From Arthrobacter sp. ov407 (GTDB taxonomy: Bacteria > Actinomycetota > Actinomycetes > Actinomycetales > Micrococcaceae), in assembly GCF_900102895.1 (NCBI RefSeq), contig NZ_FNGD01000020.1:1-59385 (forward strand): a stretch of 59,385 nucleotides of DNA, read 5' to 3'. Below the pieces are notes generated by a model. It had not been told where the DNA came from. It made no database searches and saw only the letters and a list, made by a program, of their open reading frames with translations. This document shows positions 8,953 to 17,031 of the stretch, piece by piece. The position numbers and the translations under genes are program-made. The stretch's first letter is position 1; each line of letters opens with the position of its first letter.

Positions 8953-8968
8953 GGCGGTCTTCACCGCC
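8953..8968 (+). terminator. small hairpin upstream of DeoR gene
   Basis: GGCGGT-CTTC-ACCGCC, a 6-bp stem with a tetraloop, between the dehydrogenase stop and the regulator. It could be a weak terminator or attenuator; support is limited. Confidence 0.35.
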
Positions 8969-8994
8969 TCCTCCACCAATAGAAAGTTGTGAAG

Positions 8995-9816
8995 ATGTCA
9001 GAGTCGGAGGCGCCGCTCATACCTGACCAGCGGCGCGAGGCTTTGATGCGCCTGCTGCATCAGCAGCCGGTGCTCAGTGTCCTGCAGCTCACGGACCTGC
9101 TGGCCGTCTCACACATGACGGTGCGGCGGGATATTGCGGCGCTTGAGCGCGAGGGCAGGGCCATTTCCGTGCCGGGCGGCGTCCGGCTGGCCAGCGGGCT
9201 GCGACACGAGCCAAGCTTCCAGGACAAGACCACGTCGGAGACCGCCCAAAAGCGGGCCATTGCGGCGCACGCCCGCACGCTGCTCCGAAACGATATGTCC
9301 GTCTATCTGGACGCCGGAACCACCACGGGCTCGCTCGTCGCGGAGCTGCAGGCCTTCACCGGGCTCAGCATTATCACCAACGATTTCGCCATCGTGGACG
9401 ACCTCTACGGCGCAACCAACATCGAAGTGATCCACGTCGGCGGACGGCTCGACCACTCCAACCGATCCAGCGTGGGCCGGCTGGCGGCAGAGACACTCCG
9501 CAAGCTGAACATGGATCTTGCCTTCATCAGCACCAGTTCCTGGGATCTTCAGCGCGGAGTGACCACACCCAGCGACATGAAGGTTGACGTCAAACTGGCC
9601 GCAATCGGTGCCGCGTCGACCGCGGTCCTGCTGGCGTCCAGCTCCAAATTCGGCACCTTCGGGATGTACGACGTCGCGCCGCTGAACAGGTTCGACCGAA
9701 TTGTCACAGACTCCGGACTGGCGGAAGCGGCCGCCGCAGGAATCCGCGATCTGGGGCTCACCCTGGATCTGGTGCCGGTGCCGGAAACGGAGACGCGCTA
9801 CGCCGCGGGGGCCTAA
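8995..9816 (+). CDS. DeoR-family transcriptional regulator
   Basis: A 273-residue regulator with an N-terminal winged helix-turn-helix (VLQLTDLLAVSHMTVRRDIAAL, where the recognition helix carries the DeoR hallmark MTVRRD) and a C-terminal sugar-phosphate sensor domain (MSVYLDAGTTTGSLVAEL, then NDFAIVDDLY). ATG 8995 is preferred over GTG 8989 because AAAG sits at a proper distance from it. Members usually repress sugar catabolic operons and are released by a phosphorylated intermediate. It should control this tetronate locus; the inducer is unknown. Confidence 0.9.
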   Translation: MSESEAPLIPDQRREALMRLLHQQPVLSVLQLTDLLAVSHMTVRRDIAALEREGRAISVPGGVRLASGLRHEPSFQDKTTSETAQKRAIAAHARTLLRNDMSVYLDAGTTTGSLVAELQAFTGLSIITNDFAIVDDLYGATNIEVIHVGGRLDHSNRSSVGRLAAETLRKLNMDLAFISTSSWDLQRGVTTPSDMKVDVKLAAIGAASTAVLLASSSKFGTFGMYDVAPLNRFDRIVTDSGLAEAAAAGIRDLGLTLDLVPVPETETRYAAGA

Positions 9817-9857
9817 AAACGCCACCCGGCCGCGGCCCAAGTTCAGTAAAGGCGAGG

Positions 9858-9898
9858 CAGGAGGACGACCGCGGGATGATCCTGCCGTCGTCCTCCTG
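9858..9898 (+). terminator. GGACGAC-type hairpin after DeoR gene
   Basis: CAGGAGGACGAC (9858-9869) pairs perfectly with GTCGTCCTCCTG (9887-9898), with a partly paired inner stem. It is a diverged member of the GACGACGGCGGG hairpin family. Confidence 0.6.
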
Positions 9899-9965
9899 AC
9901 TTGCGTGCGCCGGCTAGGCGCAGACCCGTTCTGCCTCCGCCAAACCCGAAGTGCCGAAATTCCTT

Positions 9966-10275
9966 CCTGGCGAACGTCGCCGGCATGATGGACAACTTCG
10001 TCGTCGTCCACGATGTGGACGACGACCTCTGGGACCGCGTCTTCCGGATCACCTTCACAAACATCGGGGCCCCCGGCCCCACCATCACCAACATCGTGGC
10101 CACCTGGGGATCCCAGCTCGCGGCCGGACGCCTCGGCCCACTGATGCAGGCCACCGTCCCCACCCCCGCCACCGCGGCGCAGCTCGCCGCCTCCATCACC
10201 TTCCTGCTCAGCGACGACGGCACCAACGTCAACGGTGCCATCCTCGCCTCCGACAGCGGCTGGTCGGCACTCTAA
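9966..10275 (+). pseudogene. SDR oxidoreductase, C-terminal remnant
   Basis: The frame reads from ANVAGMMDNFVVV to the stop at 10275 and matches the second half of a short-chain dehydrogenase/reductase: DDDLWDRVF is the helix before the active site, NIGAPGPTITNIV resembles the conserved NAIAPGPTxTNI motif, and FLLSDDGTNVNGAILASDSGW is the usual C-terminus. The Rossmann N-terminus and about 90 residues including the catalytic YxxxK are missing, so it cannot be active. Its first 21 bases are repeated exactly at 13215-13235, at the cut end of a second SDR fragment. Confidence 0.75.
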
Positions 10276-10296
10276 AGGGATCGGCACCAACCGCAC

Positions 10297-10330
10297 GCGG
10301 ACGACGGCGGGAGGTTCCGCCGTCGTCCGC
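10297..10330 (+). terminator. GCGGACGACGGCGG hairpin
   Basis: GCGGACGACGGCGG (10297-10310), a 6-base loop and CCGCCGTCGTCCGC (10317-10330) form a perfect 14-bp stem 21 bases after the SDR remnant stop. It is a member of the dispersed hairpin family. Confidence 0.75.
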
Positions 10331-10359
10331 TCTGTGAACCTACTTCTCGTCGGCGTTGA

Positions 10360-10665
10360 CGCGCAAAGAGTCGCTCTGGCGGCTGTTCGGCCGGACCATC
10401 TGGGACAACATCGCCTACGACCGGCCCGGGGCCTCGGAGGACGAGATCCTGGGGGCGCGCGGGCGACTTAGGTGGACCGGTTTGTCCGGTACCTGCCGGA
10501 GGGCTGCGACGCCGTGCTCGAGGACGGGGGGCTCCAACGTCTCCGCGGACGAGAAGCAGCGGCTGACCATCGCCCGGGCGTTCCTGGCCCGACCGTCGGT
10601 GCTGATCCTGGAAGAGGCGACGGGCTCGGTGGACACCCGCACAGAGGTGCTGGTGCAGAGGTCTC
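10360..10665 (+). pseudogene. ABC exporter ATPase remnant
   Basis: Pieces of the nucleotide-binding domain of an MsbA/MdlB-type exporter lie in different frames. LFGRTIWDNIAYDRPGASEDEIL (about 10385-10452) and NVSADEKQRLTIARAFLARPSVLILEEATGSVD (about 10534-10635) are in one frame; DRFVRYLPEGCDAVLEDGG (about 10475-10531) sits between them in another. Two frameshifts are therefore needed. Walker A and the membrane domain are gone, the signature motif is eroded, and the Walker B Asp is Glu. Clearly a decayed fragment. Confidence 0.75.
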
Positions 10666-10732
10666 ACGGGTGGGGTGAGGGCAATGACCCACTCCCGAGC
10701 ATCGCCAAGGTCAAAACAAAATTGGCAAACGA

Positions 10733-10762
10733 TAGGCAAATATCGTTTTTTCTGCTTATACT
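10733..10762 (+). promoter_or_regulatory. candidate promoter of secreted-protein gene
   Basis: A strikingly AT-rich stretch (10711-10770) holds TATACT at 10757-10762 with a weak TAGGCA 18 bases upstream, and a small inverted repeat CGATA...TATCG at 10730-10745. The -10 is convincing; the -35 is not. Confidence 0.45.
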
Positions 10763-10816
10763 CATTCTAGCTGTGGGGGCGCTGGGCCTCTGCTGCTTAT
10801 GTAGGAGCCCGAATAA

Positions 10817-12844
10817 ATGAAACAAATTCCTCAACGACTTGCGGTTGGAGCCGCAGCGGGCGCACTGATTTGTGCGCCCCTTGTTTTGGTCGCGTCCTCC
10901 GCCGCGAATGCCGACGCCCCGGCCCCCGATTCAACAAAGCTGACTGTCGTTTCTCCCTCCACCCGCGAGGCATTGAAATGGACCGCACAGGCCTACGACT
11001 GTGATCAGGGCAACTCCCTGACGCCCCAACAGGGCTTCGGCAAATACAACGGTGCGCCGCTTGGCCAGGGTGCTCACTTCATGACGATGGGCAAGTCCGT
11101 CAACCAAACGGAGCTCTACCGCACGACCACCATCGACGGTACTAAACTGGCGAACCTCACCGCCTTGGACTACTCCACCATGGTGCAGGGCACCGCCGCT
11201 AATGGGGCCGCGAAGCAGCCCCTGTACCTGCGACTCACAGTCTCCAGCACCGGCAGCGGCGTACAGGACGCCACCCTCTACTTTGAACCGGCACTGAACT
11301 CGACGCAGGGCGGAGTGAAGCAGAATGCGTGGCAGAGCTGGACCGCCGGGCCGAGCAGTGTCTGGACGACAACGGGCGGCCCCGAGGGCGCAGTTACACT
11401 CACCGATTACGTCACGGCGCACCCGGACGCGACGGTCGTCAATAACGACAACGGGAACCTGACCGGTGGCGGCCTGGCCGTGCTCGGCGGGTGCGGTGGC
11501 AAGGAGCAGACTGAATCCACGCTCGCGTTCGACCGTGTCGTTGCGACGACCGGCGGGCAGACCTCCCTGTGGGACTTCGAAGCCGATGGCGGTCCTGCAG
11601 CGACGAACACCATCACGGTCAAGGACGCCACGGGCACCTGGAACGGATCCGCTTACAACTACTCCGGTAATGGCGGCGCCGGCGCGGCCCTGACCCTTCG
11701 TCAGGGTTTCACCCTTGGCCCGATCCTCCCGTCCCTGGGTAAGGGGAGCCGGGAAATGATCGTCAAGGACAACTCGGACGCCACGCAGTTCTGGCGCAAC
11801 ACGGCACTGGATGGCAAGCGCGTGGACTCGGTCCGAGCGCTCAGCTACTCCACGTACGCCCGCCACATTGACGGTACGCCCGGTGCGCCCGTCCAGCAGC
11901 CCGCGTATCTGCGCCTGTCCATCGCCTCCGACGGAACGGCGGTCAAGGACACAACCCTGAACTTCGAGCCAGCCAACAACCAGGACCAGCAGAACGTCGC
12001 GGACAACGTCTGGCAGAACTGGGACGCCTTCAAGGGAGAGTTCCGCGTCGTGGAAGGGCCCGGCGAAACCGCCGGCGGCTTCACCACCCTCGCCGGCTAT
12101 ATGGCCCGGCACCCGCAGGCCGTATTCGCAGCCAACCCCAAGTCCTTCGGCGGAACGGGTGCCCTGTCGCTCGTGGTCGGTTCGGCCGGCGATCAGCAGC
12201 GCAACGGCATCTTCGCCGTGGACAAGGTCAACGTCGGCTACAGCGCAACCATCGCGAACCAGCCTGCGACCGCAAACACCACCTGGGACTTTGAAGCCAG
12301 CTACCGGACGCCGACCGCCAACAACGTGAGCCGGACCGGTGCCGGCATCCAGACCCTGTCAGGCACGGCGGCTCCGAGCAACCTCATCGAAGTCCGTCTG
12401 TCCAAGAACGGTAAGTTTGATACCGTCGCCGGTACCGCCACGGCCGACTCGTACGGTCGCTGGTCCTTGCCGGTGTCCGTGTCCTCGAATCAGGTCTACC
12501 GCGCCTACCTCTCGGGGAGCTACGGCACGACCGACATCGCCTCGGGTTCGGCGCGTGCCGATGTCCGATTCCAGGTCGATGTGACCGCTCGCTCCGCACG
12601 CGGACACAGTGACCTGAACGTGAAGCTGAACCCCGCAGTCGCTGGCGTTCCGGTTCACTTCCAGGAATACGTCGCGCACCGCGGCTGGGTCACGCGGGGC
12701 ACCGTCTCCACGAACAGGTACGGTTCTGCCTCGTACTCGGCGTCCACCGTCCGTGGCCGTCACTACCAGTGGCGCGCCTCCGTCGGCTCGACATCGACAG
12801 TTCTCGGCAACTACTCGGCCGTGAAGGCAACCACAGGGCAGTAG
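10817..12844 (+). CDS. secreted two-repeat protein
   Basis: A 675-residue exported protein. The signal peptide is basic, then hydrophobic, then ASSAANA with cleavage likely after residue 32. Two homologous repeats follow, roughly residues 68-255 and 293-495; each runs QGF...YLRL(T/S)(V/I)(S/A)S.G..V.D.TL.FEP...WQ.W...WDFEA. The last ~175 residues look like beta-sandwich repeats typical of surface proteins (VTARSARGHSDLNVKL, VRGRHYQWRASVGS). TAGGAG lies about ten bases before ATG 10817. No enzymatic motif or anchor is recognised. It may bind carbohydrate or a surface ligand, but the function is unknown. Confidence 0.85.
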   Translation: MKQIPQRLAVGAAAGALICAPLVLVASSAANADAPAPDSTKLTVVSPSTREALKWTAQAYDCDQGNSLTPQQGFGKYNGAPLGQGAHFMTMGKSVNQTELYRTTTIDGTKLANLTALDYSTMVQGTAANGAAKQPLYLRLTVSSTGSGVQDATLYFEPALNSTQGGVKQNAWQSWTAGPSSVWTTTGGPEGAVTLTDYVTAHPDATVVNNDNGNLTGGGLAVLGGCGGKEQTESTLAFDRVVATTGGQTSLWDFEADGGPAATNTITVKDATGTWNGSAYNYSGNGGAGAALTLRQGFTLGPILPSLGKGSREMIVKDNSDATQFWRNTALDGKRVDSVRALSYSTYARHIDGTPGAPVQQPAYLRLSIASDGTAVKDTTLNFEPANNQDQQNVADNVWQNWDAFKGEFRVVEGPGETAGGFTTLAGYMARHPQAVFAANPKSFGGTGALSLVVGSAGDQQRNGIFAVDKVNVGYSATIANQPATANTTWDFEASYRTPTANNVSRTGAGIQTLSGTAAPSNLIEVRLSKNGKFDTVAGTATADSYGRWSLPVSVSSNQVYRAYLSGSYGTTDIASGSARADVRFQVDVTARSARGHSDLNVKLNPAVAGVPVHFQEYVAHRGWVTRGTVSTNRYGSASYSASTVRGRHYQWRASVGSTSTVLGNYSAVKATTGQ

Positions 12845-12884
12845 CCAAGCATGAGTAGGAAGGGCCCCAGGCTTTGTCGAGATA

Positions 12885-12977
12885 AACGGCTTTCCGAAAG
12901 ATAGAGCCGTTGTCTGACAATGTTTCGAGGCACTGCGAGGGACTGGGTCCGGTACTTTACCGGGCCCAGTCCCTCGC
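12885..12977 (+). terminator. strong double hairpin after secreted-protein gene
   Basis: A 7-bp hairpin AACGGCT/AGCCGTT (12885-12911) precedes a 20-bp stem with a 3-base loop (12935-12954 with 12958-12977, one G:U pair), followed by GTCTTTCC. It is the strongest hairpin in the window and very likely terminates the secreted-protein transcript. Confidence 0.8.
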
Positions 12978-12984
12978 GTCTTTC

Positions 12985-13240
12985 CATGGCAAGGCAGTCA
13001 TCGTCACCGGTGCGGCCTCCGGCATCGGCCAGGCCACCGCCCTGCGGATCGCCAGCGAAGGCGGGCGCGTCATCGCCGCCGACATCAGCAAGGAACGCCT
13101 GCATGACCTCGTCGCCGAGAACGCCGGGCTGGACCTGGTTCCCGTGGCCGGCGACATCTCCACCGAAGAGACCGTTGCCGCCGTCGTCGCTGCCGCCGGC
13201 GGGCGGGTCGACGCCCTGGCGAACGTCGCCGGCATCCCGA
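12985..13240 (+). pseudogene. SDR oxidoreductase, N-terminal remnant
   Basis: The frame encodes the NAD(P)-binding half of a short-chain dehydrogenase: KAVIVTGAASGIGQATALRIA is the TGxxxGIG motif, VIAADIS ends strand 2, and DALANVAGI is the NAG motif. It stops matching right after the 21-bp repeat at 13215-13235, so catalytic residues are absent. No ribosome site precedes it. Placed before the C-terminal remnant at 9966-10275, it would give a nearly complete but internally deleted SDR, so both may derive from one gene. Confidence 0.72.
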
Positions 13241-13247
13241 GGCCGTG

Positions 13248-13273
13248 GTGGCCGGATTCTGGACACCGGCCAC
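13248..13273 (-). terminator. hairpin after SnoaL-like gene
   Basis: GTGGCCGG/CCGGCCAC, an 8-bp stem with a 10-base loop, 12 bases beyond the stop of the minus-strand SnoaL-like gene. Confidence 0.5.
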
Positions 13274-13284
13274 GGATTTTCTGT

Positions 13285-13665
13285 TCAGATTTTTTCAACC
13301 CATTGGGCACGCCATTGTGGGGCGTCGAATGCCTCGCTCCAGTAGGCCGTCTCCTTGGCGATCTTGCCCTCGCGAAATTCAAAGATGAAGACCGTTTCGT
13401 ACTTTGGGCCGCCGTAATCCAACAACGCCTCGGCGACGACCAGGTCCCCGCCGCTGGTCAGCCGGCGCGGGGTGATGGTTGGCAGTTGTGGGAAGGCGTT
13501 GTAGATTCCCCTCCGATTCTCGGCGCCGCGCACGAGTTCTCCGGATTGTGGCCAGTGCATGACTGCGTCGTCATGAAACAACTCGTCCATGACCGCAACC
13601 CGACGGTCATTGATACAACCGATCAGCCGCTTGACCACCTTCTCGTTTGCATTCGTTTCATCCAC
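13285..13665 (-). CDS. SnoaL/NTF2-like protein
   Basis: A 126-residue single-domain protein with the alpha+beta cone fold of the SnoaL-like polyketide cyclase/ester cyclase family (helical KVVKRLIGCINDRRVAVMDELFHDDAVMHWP, then sheet segments ending IFEFREGKIAKETAYWSEA). Such proteins bind small hydrophobic ligands or act as cyclases or isomerases. ATG 13665 is preceded by GGTGG. It stands alone between a pseudogene and a kinase remnant, so context gives no substrate. Confidence 0.8.
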   Translation of the reverse strand: MDETNANEKVVKRLIGCINDRRVAVMDELFHDDAVMHWPQSGELVRGAENRRGIYNAFPQLPTITPRRLTSGGDLVVAEALLDYGGPKYETVFIFEFREGKIAKETAYWSEAFDAPQWRAQWVEKI

Positions 13666-13776
13666 CGTCTTGACCTGATTTCTGGGAGAGCATCAGTTTC
13701 TGCATAGGCTCTTGTCTGGAGGGGCGGACGCGGCCCCTGTATGAATCTTGTCGTCTTCATGGTCGGGGGAGCATCC

Positions 13777-13806
13777 GACGGGGGCAAGTGCCCAAAGTCC
13801 CCCGTC
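13777..13806 (-). terminator. hairpin downstream of kinase remnant
   Basis: GACGGGGG (13777-13784) pairs with CCCCCGTC (13799-13806), with a further GGGCA/TGCCC pairing inside. It lies 54 bases past the minus-strand histidine kinase fragment. Confidence 0.5.
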
Positions 13807-13860
13807 CCCGGACGCCGGCCCCGCCGTGGCCCGGACCTGAGGCAATCTAGGCAGCCGACG

Positions 13861-14373
13861 CTAGTCCAGAGGCAGCGTTATCGTCACACAAGTTCCCGCG
13901 GCGGCGGACGAATCGATGATGACCTCTCCGCCTGCAAGGCCTACGGCCACGCGCATGAGGCGCAGTCCCATGCCGGTGTGCCGGCCAATCATGGCTGCCG
14001 GCACGTCGAAACCACCGCCGTCGTCGATCACTTTGAGCTGAACGCCGTGGCTCATGCCGTGGGTGACGCAGCCGAGCCGGACCGTCACAGCTGATGCCTG
14101 AGCGAATTTATAGACATTGCTGAGGAGCTCCTGCGCCGCCCGGTACAGAAGAGTTGCGGACGGCCGGTCTACTTCCATCCGGTGGCGCGGAGTCTCCAGA
14201 TGCACCACGGTGCCGCGTCTGCGGAGGGGAAGGGCCAGACGGTCAATTGCGCCGGTGAGCCCAAGAACATGGAAATCGACCGGGTGTGTATCGGTGAGGA
14301 CGCCACGTACGGCGACGACTTCATCGCTTAGTAGTGATTTCATGTTCTTACTGTGCGCTTGTGTCGTTGGCAT
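13861..14373 (-). pseudogene. truncated sensor histidine kinase (ATPase domain)
   Basis: A 170-residue frame matching only the end of a NarL-type (HisKA_3) kinase. The N box is LLYRAAQELLSNVYKFAQAS, the G1 box VIDDGGGFD and the G2 box GMGLRLM. The sensor part and the phospho-acceptor His helix are absent, and there is no response regulator nearby. It begins with low-complexity residues and no clear ribosome site. A stand-alone ATPase cannot be excluded, but a 5'-truncated remnant is more likely. Confidence 0.65.
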
Positions 14374-14396
14374 TTTCCGGTGCCGCGCCGAGGGAA

Positions 14397-14416
14397 ACGG
14401 CGGGAAATCCCGCCGT
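14397..14416 (+). terminator. short ACGGCGGG hairpin
   Basis: ACGGCGGG-AAAT-CCCGCCGT, a perfect 8-bp stem and tetraloop, between two minus-strand genes and therefore just past the end of the nuclease-PIN gene. It is the shortest member of the hairpin family. Confidence 0.6.
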
Positions 14417-14450
14417 CCAACTGCTGGTTATATGTGCCCGCCGGTCGGAT

Positions 14451-16661
14451 TCATTCGGGTGACTGACGTTTGATGGAAGCTGAAATTCGATCCTCCATTG
14501 CTCGGACGCCGCCTACCGCCGCTGGACCCATCTGCTGTCTTGCACGGTTCACAGCGTCGCGGACTTCACGACGCACCACGCGTTCATTCTGACTCGACGA
14601 CTTTTCTCTGGTTTCTCGTGCTAAATCGAGCAGAGCCTGCGGAGCGTAGTGATTGACGCTCATGTCCGTGAGCAGGGGTAACTGCACTCTCAGATCCTGC
14701 TCGATGGCGGTACGAAGGGGGCCCAAGCGAAGCAATTGAGTGAGGAAATCCGGGCTCAAGACGGGCGACGGAGGCGCATGAGGGCCAAGGCGTTCCCGGA
14801 GGTGGTCCTTCATTTTCATTGCTGTTCCATCGAACGTCAGCCACCATGCCAGGTAGCCCATGGGTGATGGCCCAGTCGTCCGGCGGTACTCGATGACGCC
14901 GACTGAGTTTTCAACGTCGTGGGCAACCAGGCGGGACCGCGTCCCTTGCTCGGCTCCGTAGTCACCCCGTTGTCGCCTTCTCTCGTGAGTCTCATTCCAT
15001 AGTTCCTGAACTGCGCCCCGAAGTTCGATCGACGCGGCATCGGAGTACTCTAGGAGACTTTTGGTCTCGACAGAGAATTCGTCGGCAAGGTAGTCGCTGA
15101 CGTCCTGCAACGGCTGTTCGCGTCCACAGATGTGCCTTTGCCAGTCCAAGAATTCAGTCTCTGGCCGGCCCGAGAGCACGAAGGCCGAGTAGAGGAAGGG
15201 GACCCTTCCCGTCCAGACCGACGTTCTGTTGTGACCATAAGCAACGGCCAGGTTGAGGTGCCTTTCAACCTCTTCCACGACTCCTTCCGTTACGAATAGA
15301 AGCAACCCAGCGTCTACCGCTGCTCGCATCAAAATCGTAAAGTGGCGCTCTTCCGGATCGTCTACCAGGGTCTCTCCGATAAGCGGCAGGATCGCGGTGG
15401 TGTCCATCCATATGTCGCCTTCACTGAAGACGTTGAGCATGACTTTCTGGACGTCCGGGGTCTGTTTCAGGAACGCGAAAAGCGTGTATGCGTCAGCTAG
15501 TCGCCGGAGATGGGACTGCGTTTGGGGCGAAGGCTGCTCCAGTACATGCATGATGGCCGCGGCCGCGGCATCAGAGCTGAGCTCACTGATGCCTCCAGCT
15601 GCTGTAATTTTGTCCGCTATGGCTACAGGGCTGAGCTGGAACGGTTCTCCTGTTTCCACGGCTTCGGCAAAAGACTCACCGCGTTCCAGGAGTGTTTCGT
15701 CCAAGGCAGTTCGGAGCTCCCGAGAAATCTCTGTCAACTGCGTCTCGCCCAGTTCAATCGGTACTTCGAGGGCTCGGACCGCCACAACGAGCTCCGCATC
15801 TAGAGCAGCTTCGTCCAGAAGGAACTTGGCCGTCTGATCATTTATCTTTTTGGCCTCCTCAAAACTGAGATGGTAAGTGTCCTCAGACGCGGACGCTGAT
15901 TTGTGTTGTTTGACGGGCCCCTTCCGGGACAGGCGGTTCAACGCGCTCAGGGTCAGAGCATCGATCTGCCCTCGCTTCCCGACGGGCATGCGGAGGGCGA
16001 CGCCGTCTTGGATTTCGCTCAGGCTGAGTCTGTTGTCTGTGCTCGAATCGTGAAGCGCCGCCAGGACCAACGAATCGAAGCAGCTCTTGGTGAGACTCTG
16101 ATCGGTTGCCTGGTCTTCGCCGTCGAGTGCCAAGTGCAGCACCGCGACCTTGCTCTCGTCCGCTGTCAAGGTCGGTGTTCTGTCGATGACCCCGCGTTTG
16201 GACAGGAGCGGATCGACAAATCTCTTAGCCAGCTCTTGACTTGCCACACGTCGTTGAGGATAGGACTGCTCACGGTCCACAAACCACGACCGGTCCCGGA
16301 TATCTACGGTTATATTCCGGTCACGTCGGGACTCTTCCCTGAGTCCATCGGCAGCCGGACCAATCACCTGGTTGGTCAGGTAGATCATGGTGCTGACGGA
16401 AGGAAAGTTCCACTTGAGGGTGTCCAGCGTGCGGGTAATTTTCGTCTTCCAACTCGCCGTCACAGAATACTGAAATGCAACTTTTGACACACCGTCAATC
16501 GTGAATATTTCGGCGTCTCTGCCCTTGTCTCCGTTCGGAGCGGCCATCGTCCGCAGGGCCGGATATTCGACAGCTAAGAACTCCGACGCGAACTGTTCGA
16601 ATATCTCCCAGTCTCCAGGGCCAATCCGTTCTAGGGCGAGAGACAATCGCGGGTTCGGCAT
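14451..16661 (-). CDS. putative PD-(D/E)XK and PIN double-nuclease protein
   Basis: A 736-residue single-gene protein without signal peptide or membrane segment. The N-terminal ~130 residues resemble Mrr-type restriction endonucleases: DWEIFEQFASEFL, then NGDKGRDAEIF and VAFQYSVTASWKTKI, i.e. E, D and a QxK-like motif with Ser at the usual Lys and a Lys five residues on. The middle (about 150-420) is helical. The C-terminal part looks PIN-like: DIWMDTTAILPLIG, TEGVVEEVERHL, VAHDVENSVGVIEYR and WWLTFDG supply acidic residues in PIN order. Base composition is visibly less GC-rich than the neighbours, suggesting transfer. A defence or DNA/RNA-processing role is inferred; no known system is recognised. 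Confidence 0.75.
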   Translation of the reverse strand: MPNPRLSLALERIGPGDWEIFEQFASEFLAVEYPALRTMAAPNGDKGRDAEIFTIDGVSKVAFQYSVTASWKTKITRTLDTLKWNFPSVSTMIYLTNQVIGPAADGLREESRRDRNITVDIRDRSWFVDREQSYPQRRVASQELAKRFVDPLLSKRGVIDRTPTLTADESKVAVLHLALDGEDQATDQSLTKSCFDSLVLAALHDSSTDNRLSLSEIQDGVALRMPVGKRGQIDALTLSALNRLSRKGPVKQHKSASASEDTYHLSFEEAKKINDQTAKFLLDEAALDAELVVAVRALEVPIELGETQLTEISRELRTALDETLLERGESFAEAVETGEPFQLSPVAIADKITAAGGISELSSDAAAAAIMHVLEQPSPQTQSHLRRLADAYTLFAFLKQTPDVQKVMLNVFSEGDIWMDTTAILPLIGETLVDDPEERHFTILMRAAVDAGLLLFVTEGVVEEVERHLNLAVAYGHNRTSVWTGRVPFLYSAFVLSGRPETEFLDWQRHICGREQPLQDVSDYLADEFSVETKSLLEYSDAASIELRGAVQELWNETHERRRQRGDYGAEQGTRSRLVAHDVENSVGVIEYRRTTGPSPMGYLAWWLTFDGTAMKMKDHLRERLGPHAPPSPVLSPDFLTQLLRLGPLRTAIEQDLRVQLPLLTDMSVNHYAPQALLDLARETREKSSSQNERVVRREVRDAVNRARQQMGPAAVGGVRAMEDRISASIKRQSPE

Positions 16662-17031
16662 GACCGAATCATAACCACCACAAACCTTCCTTGAACATCG
16701 CTACTGGGTTCGATATCCGATTGGTGTTCGGGGGAGCGGCGGTCCGGTTTCGGTTCGTAGCTCACAGCCCCGGTTGGCTGCTTTCCTCATTACATCGACT
16801 CGGAACCGCATGTCAACAGTCGCCGTTGACTTTCGTGTCTCCTACGAGGACCATGACGAGTGAAAGTCAATGATGGGGGGGATAACTCAGAGACTGACCT
16901 GCCAAAAATTCGCATGTGTGCCGATTATTCCCGCGCTAAATTTTGACGCTGCGGTGGAATATCGCTGGTCGCGAAGCTCATGCTTCCGTATCTGTTAAAC
17001 AACTCCGAATCTGGGGATCAACGGAGATAAA
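16662..17031. other. AT-rich intergenic region
   Basis: This 370-base gap separates the divergent nuclease-PIN and poly-glycine genes and is AT-richer than average. A perfect 9-bp inverted repeat, TTGACTTTC (16826-16834) and GAAAGTCAA (16862-16870), has a 27-base spacer and a G7 run after it. It could be an operator or hairpin. Otherwise only promoters are expected here; none is clear. Confidence 0.5.

Larger units (their letters stand above)
9967..13235. repeat. 21-bp direct repeat pair bounding a 3.3-kb segment
   Basis: The 21 bases at 9967-9987 (beginning CCTGGCGAACGTCGC) recur exactly at 13215-13235. Both copies encode the LANVAGI stretch of SDR proteins. The left copy opens a C-terminal SDR fragment and the right copy closes an N-terminal one, so the segment carries a circularly permuted gene. 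Bases flanking the repeat differ on both sides. Confidence 0.6.

Noticed and set aside
9109..10296. 395-codon minus-strand open frame across the DeoR gene
   Set aside because: Opposite a clear DeoR protein and an SDR remnant; low-complexity Gly/Arg/Val product.
10931..12112. Long minus-strand frame opposite the secreted-protein gene
   Set aside because: The plus strand encodes a signal peptide and two homologous repeats; the antisense frame has no motif or ribosome site.
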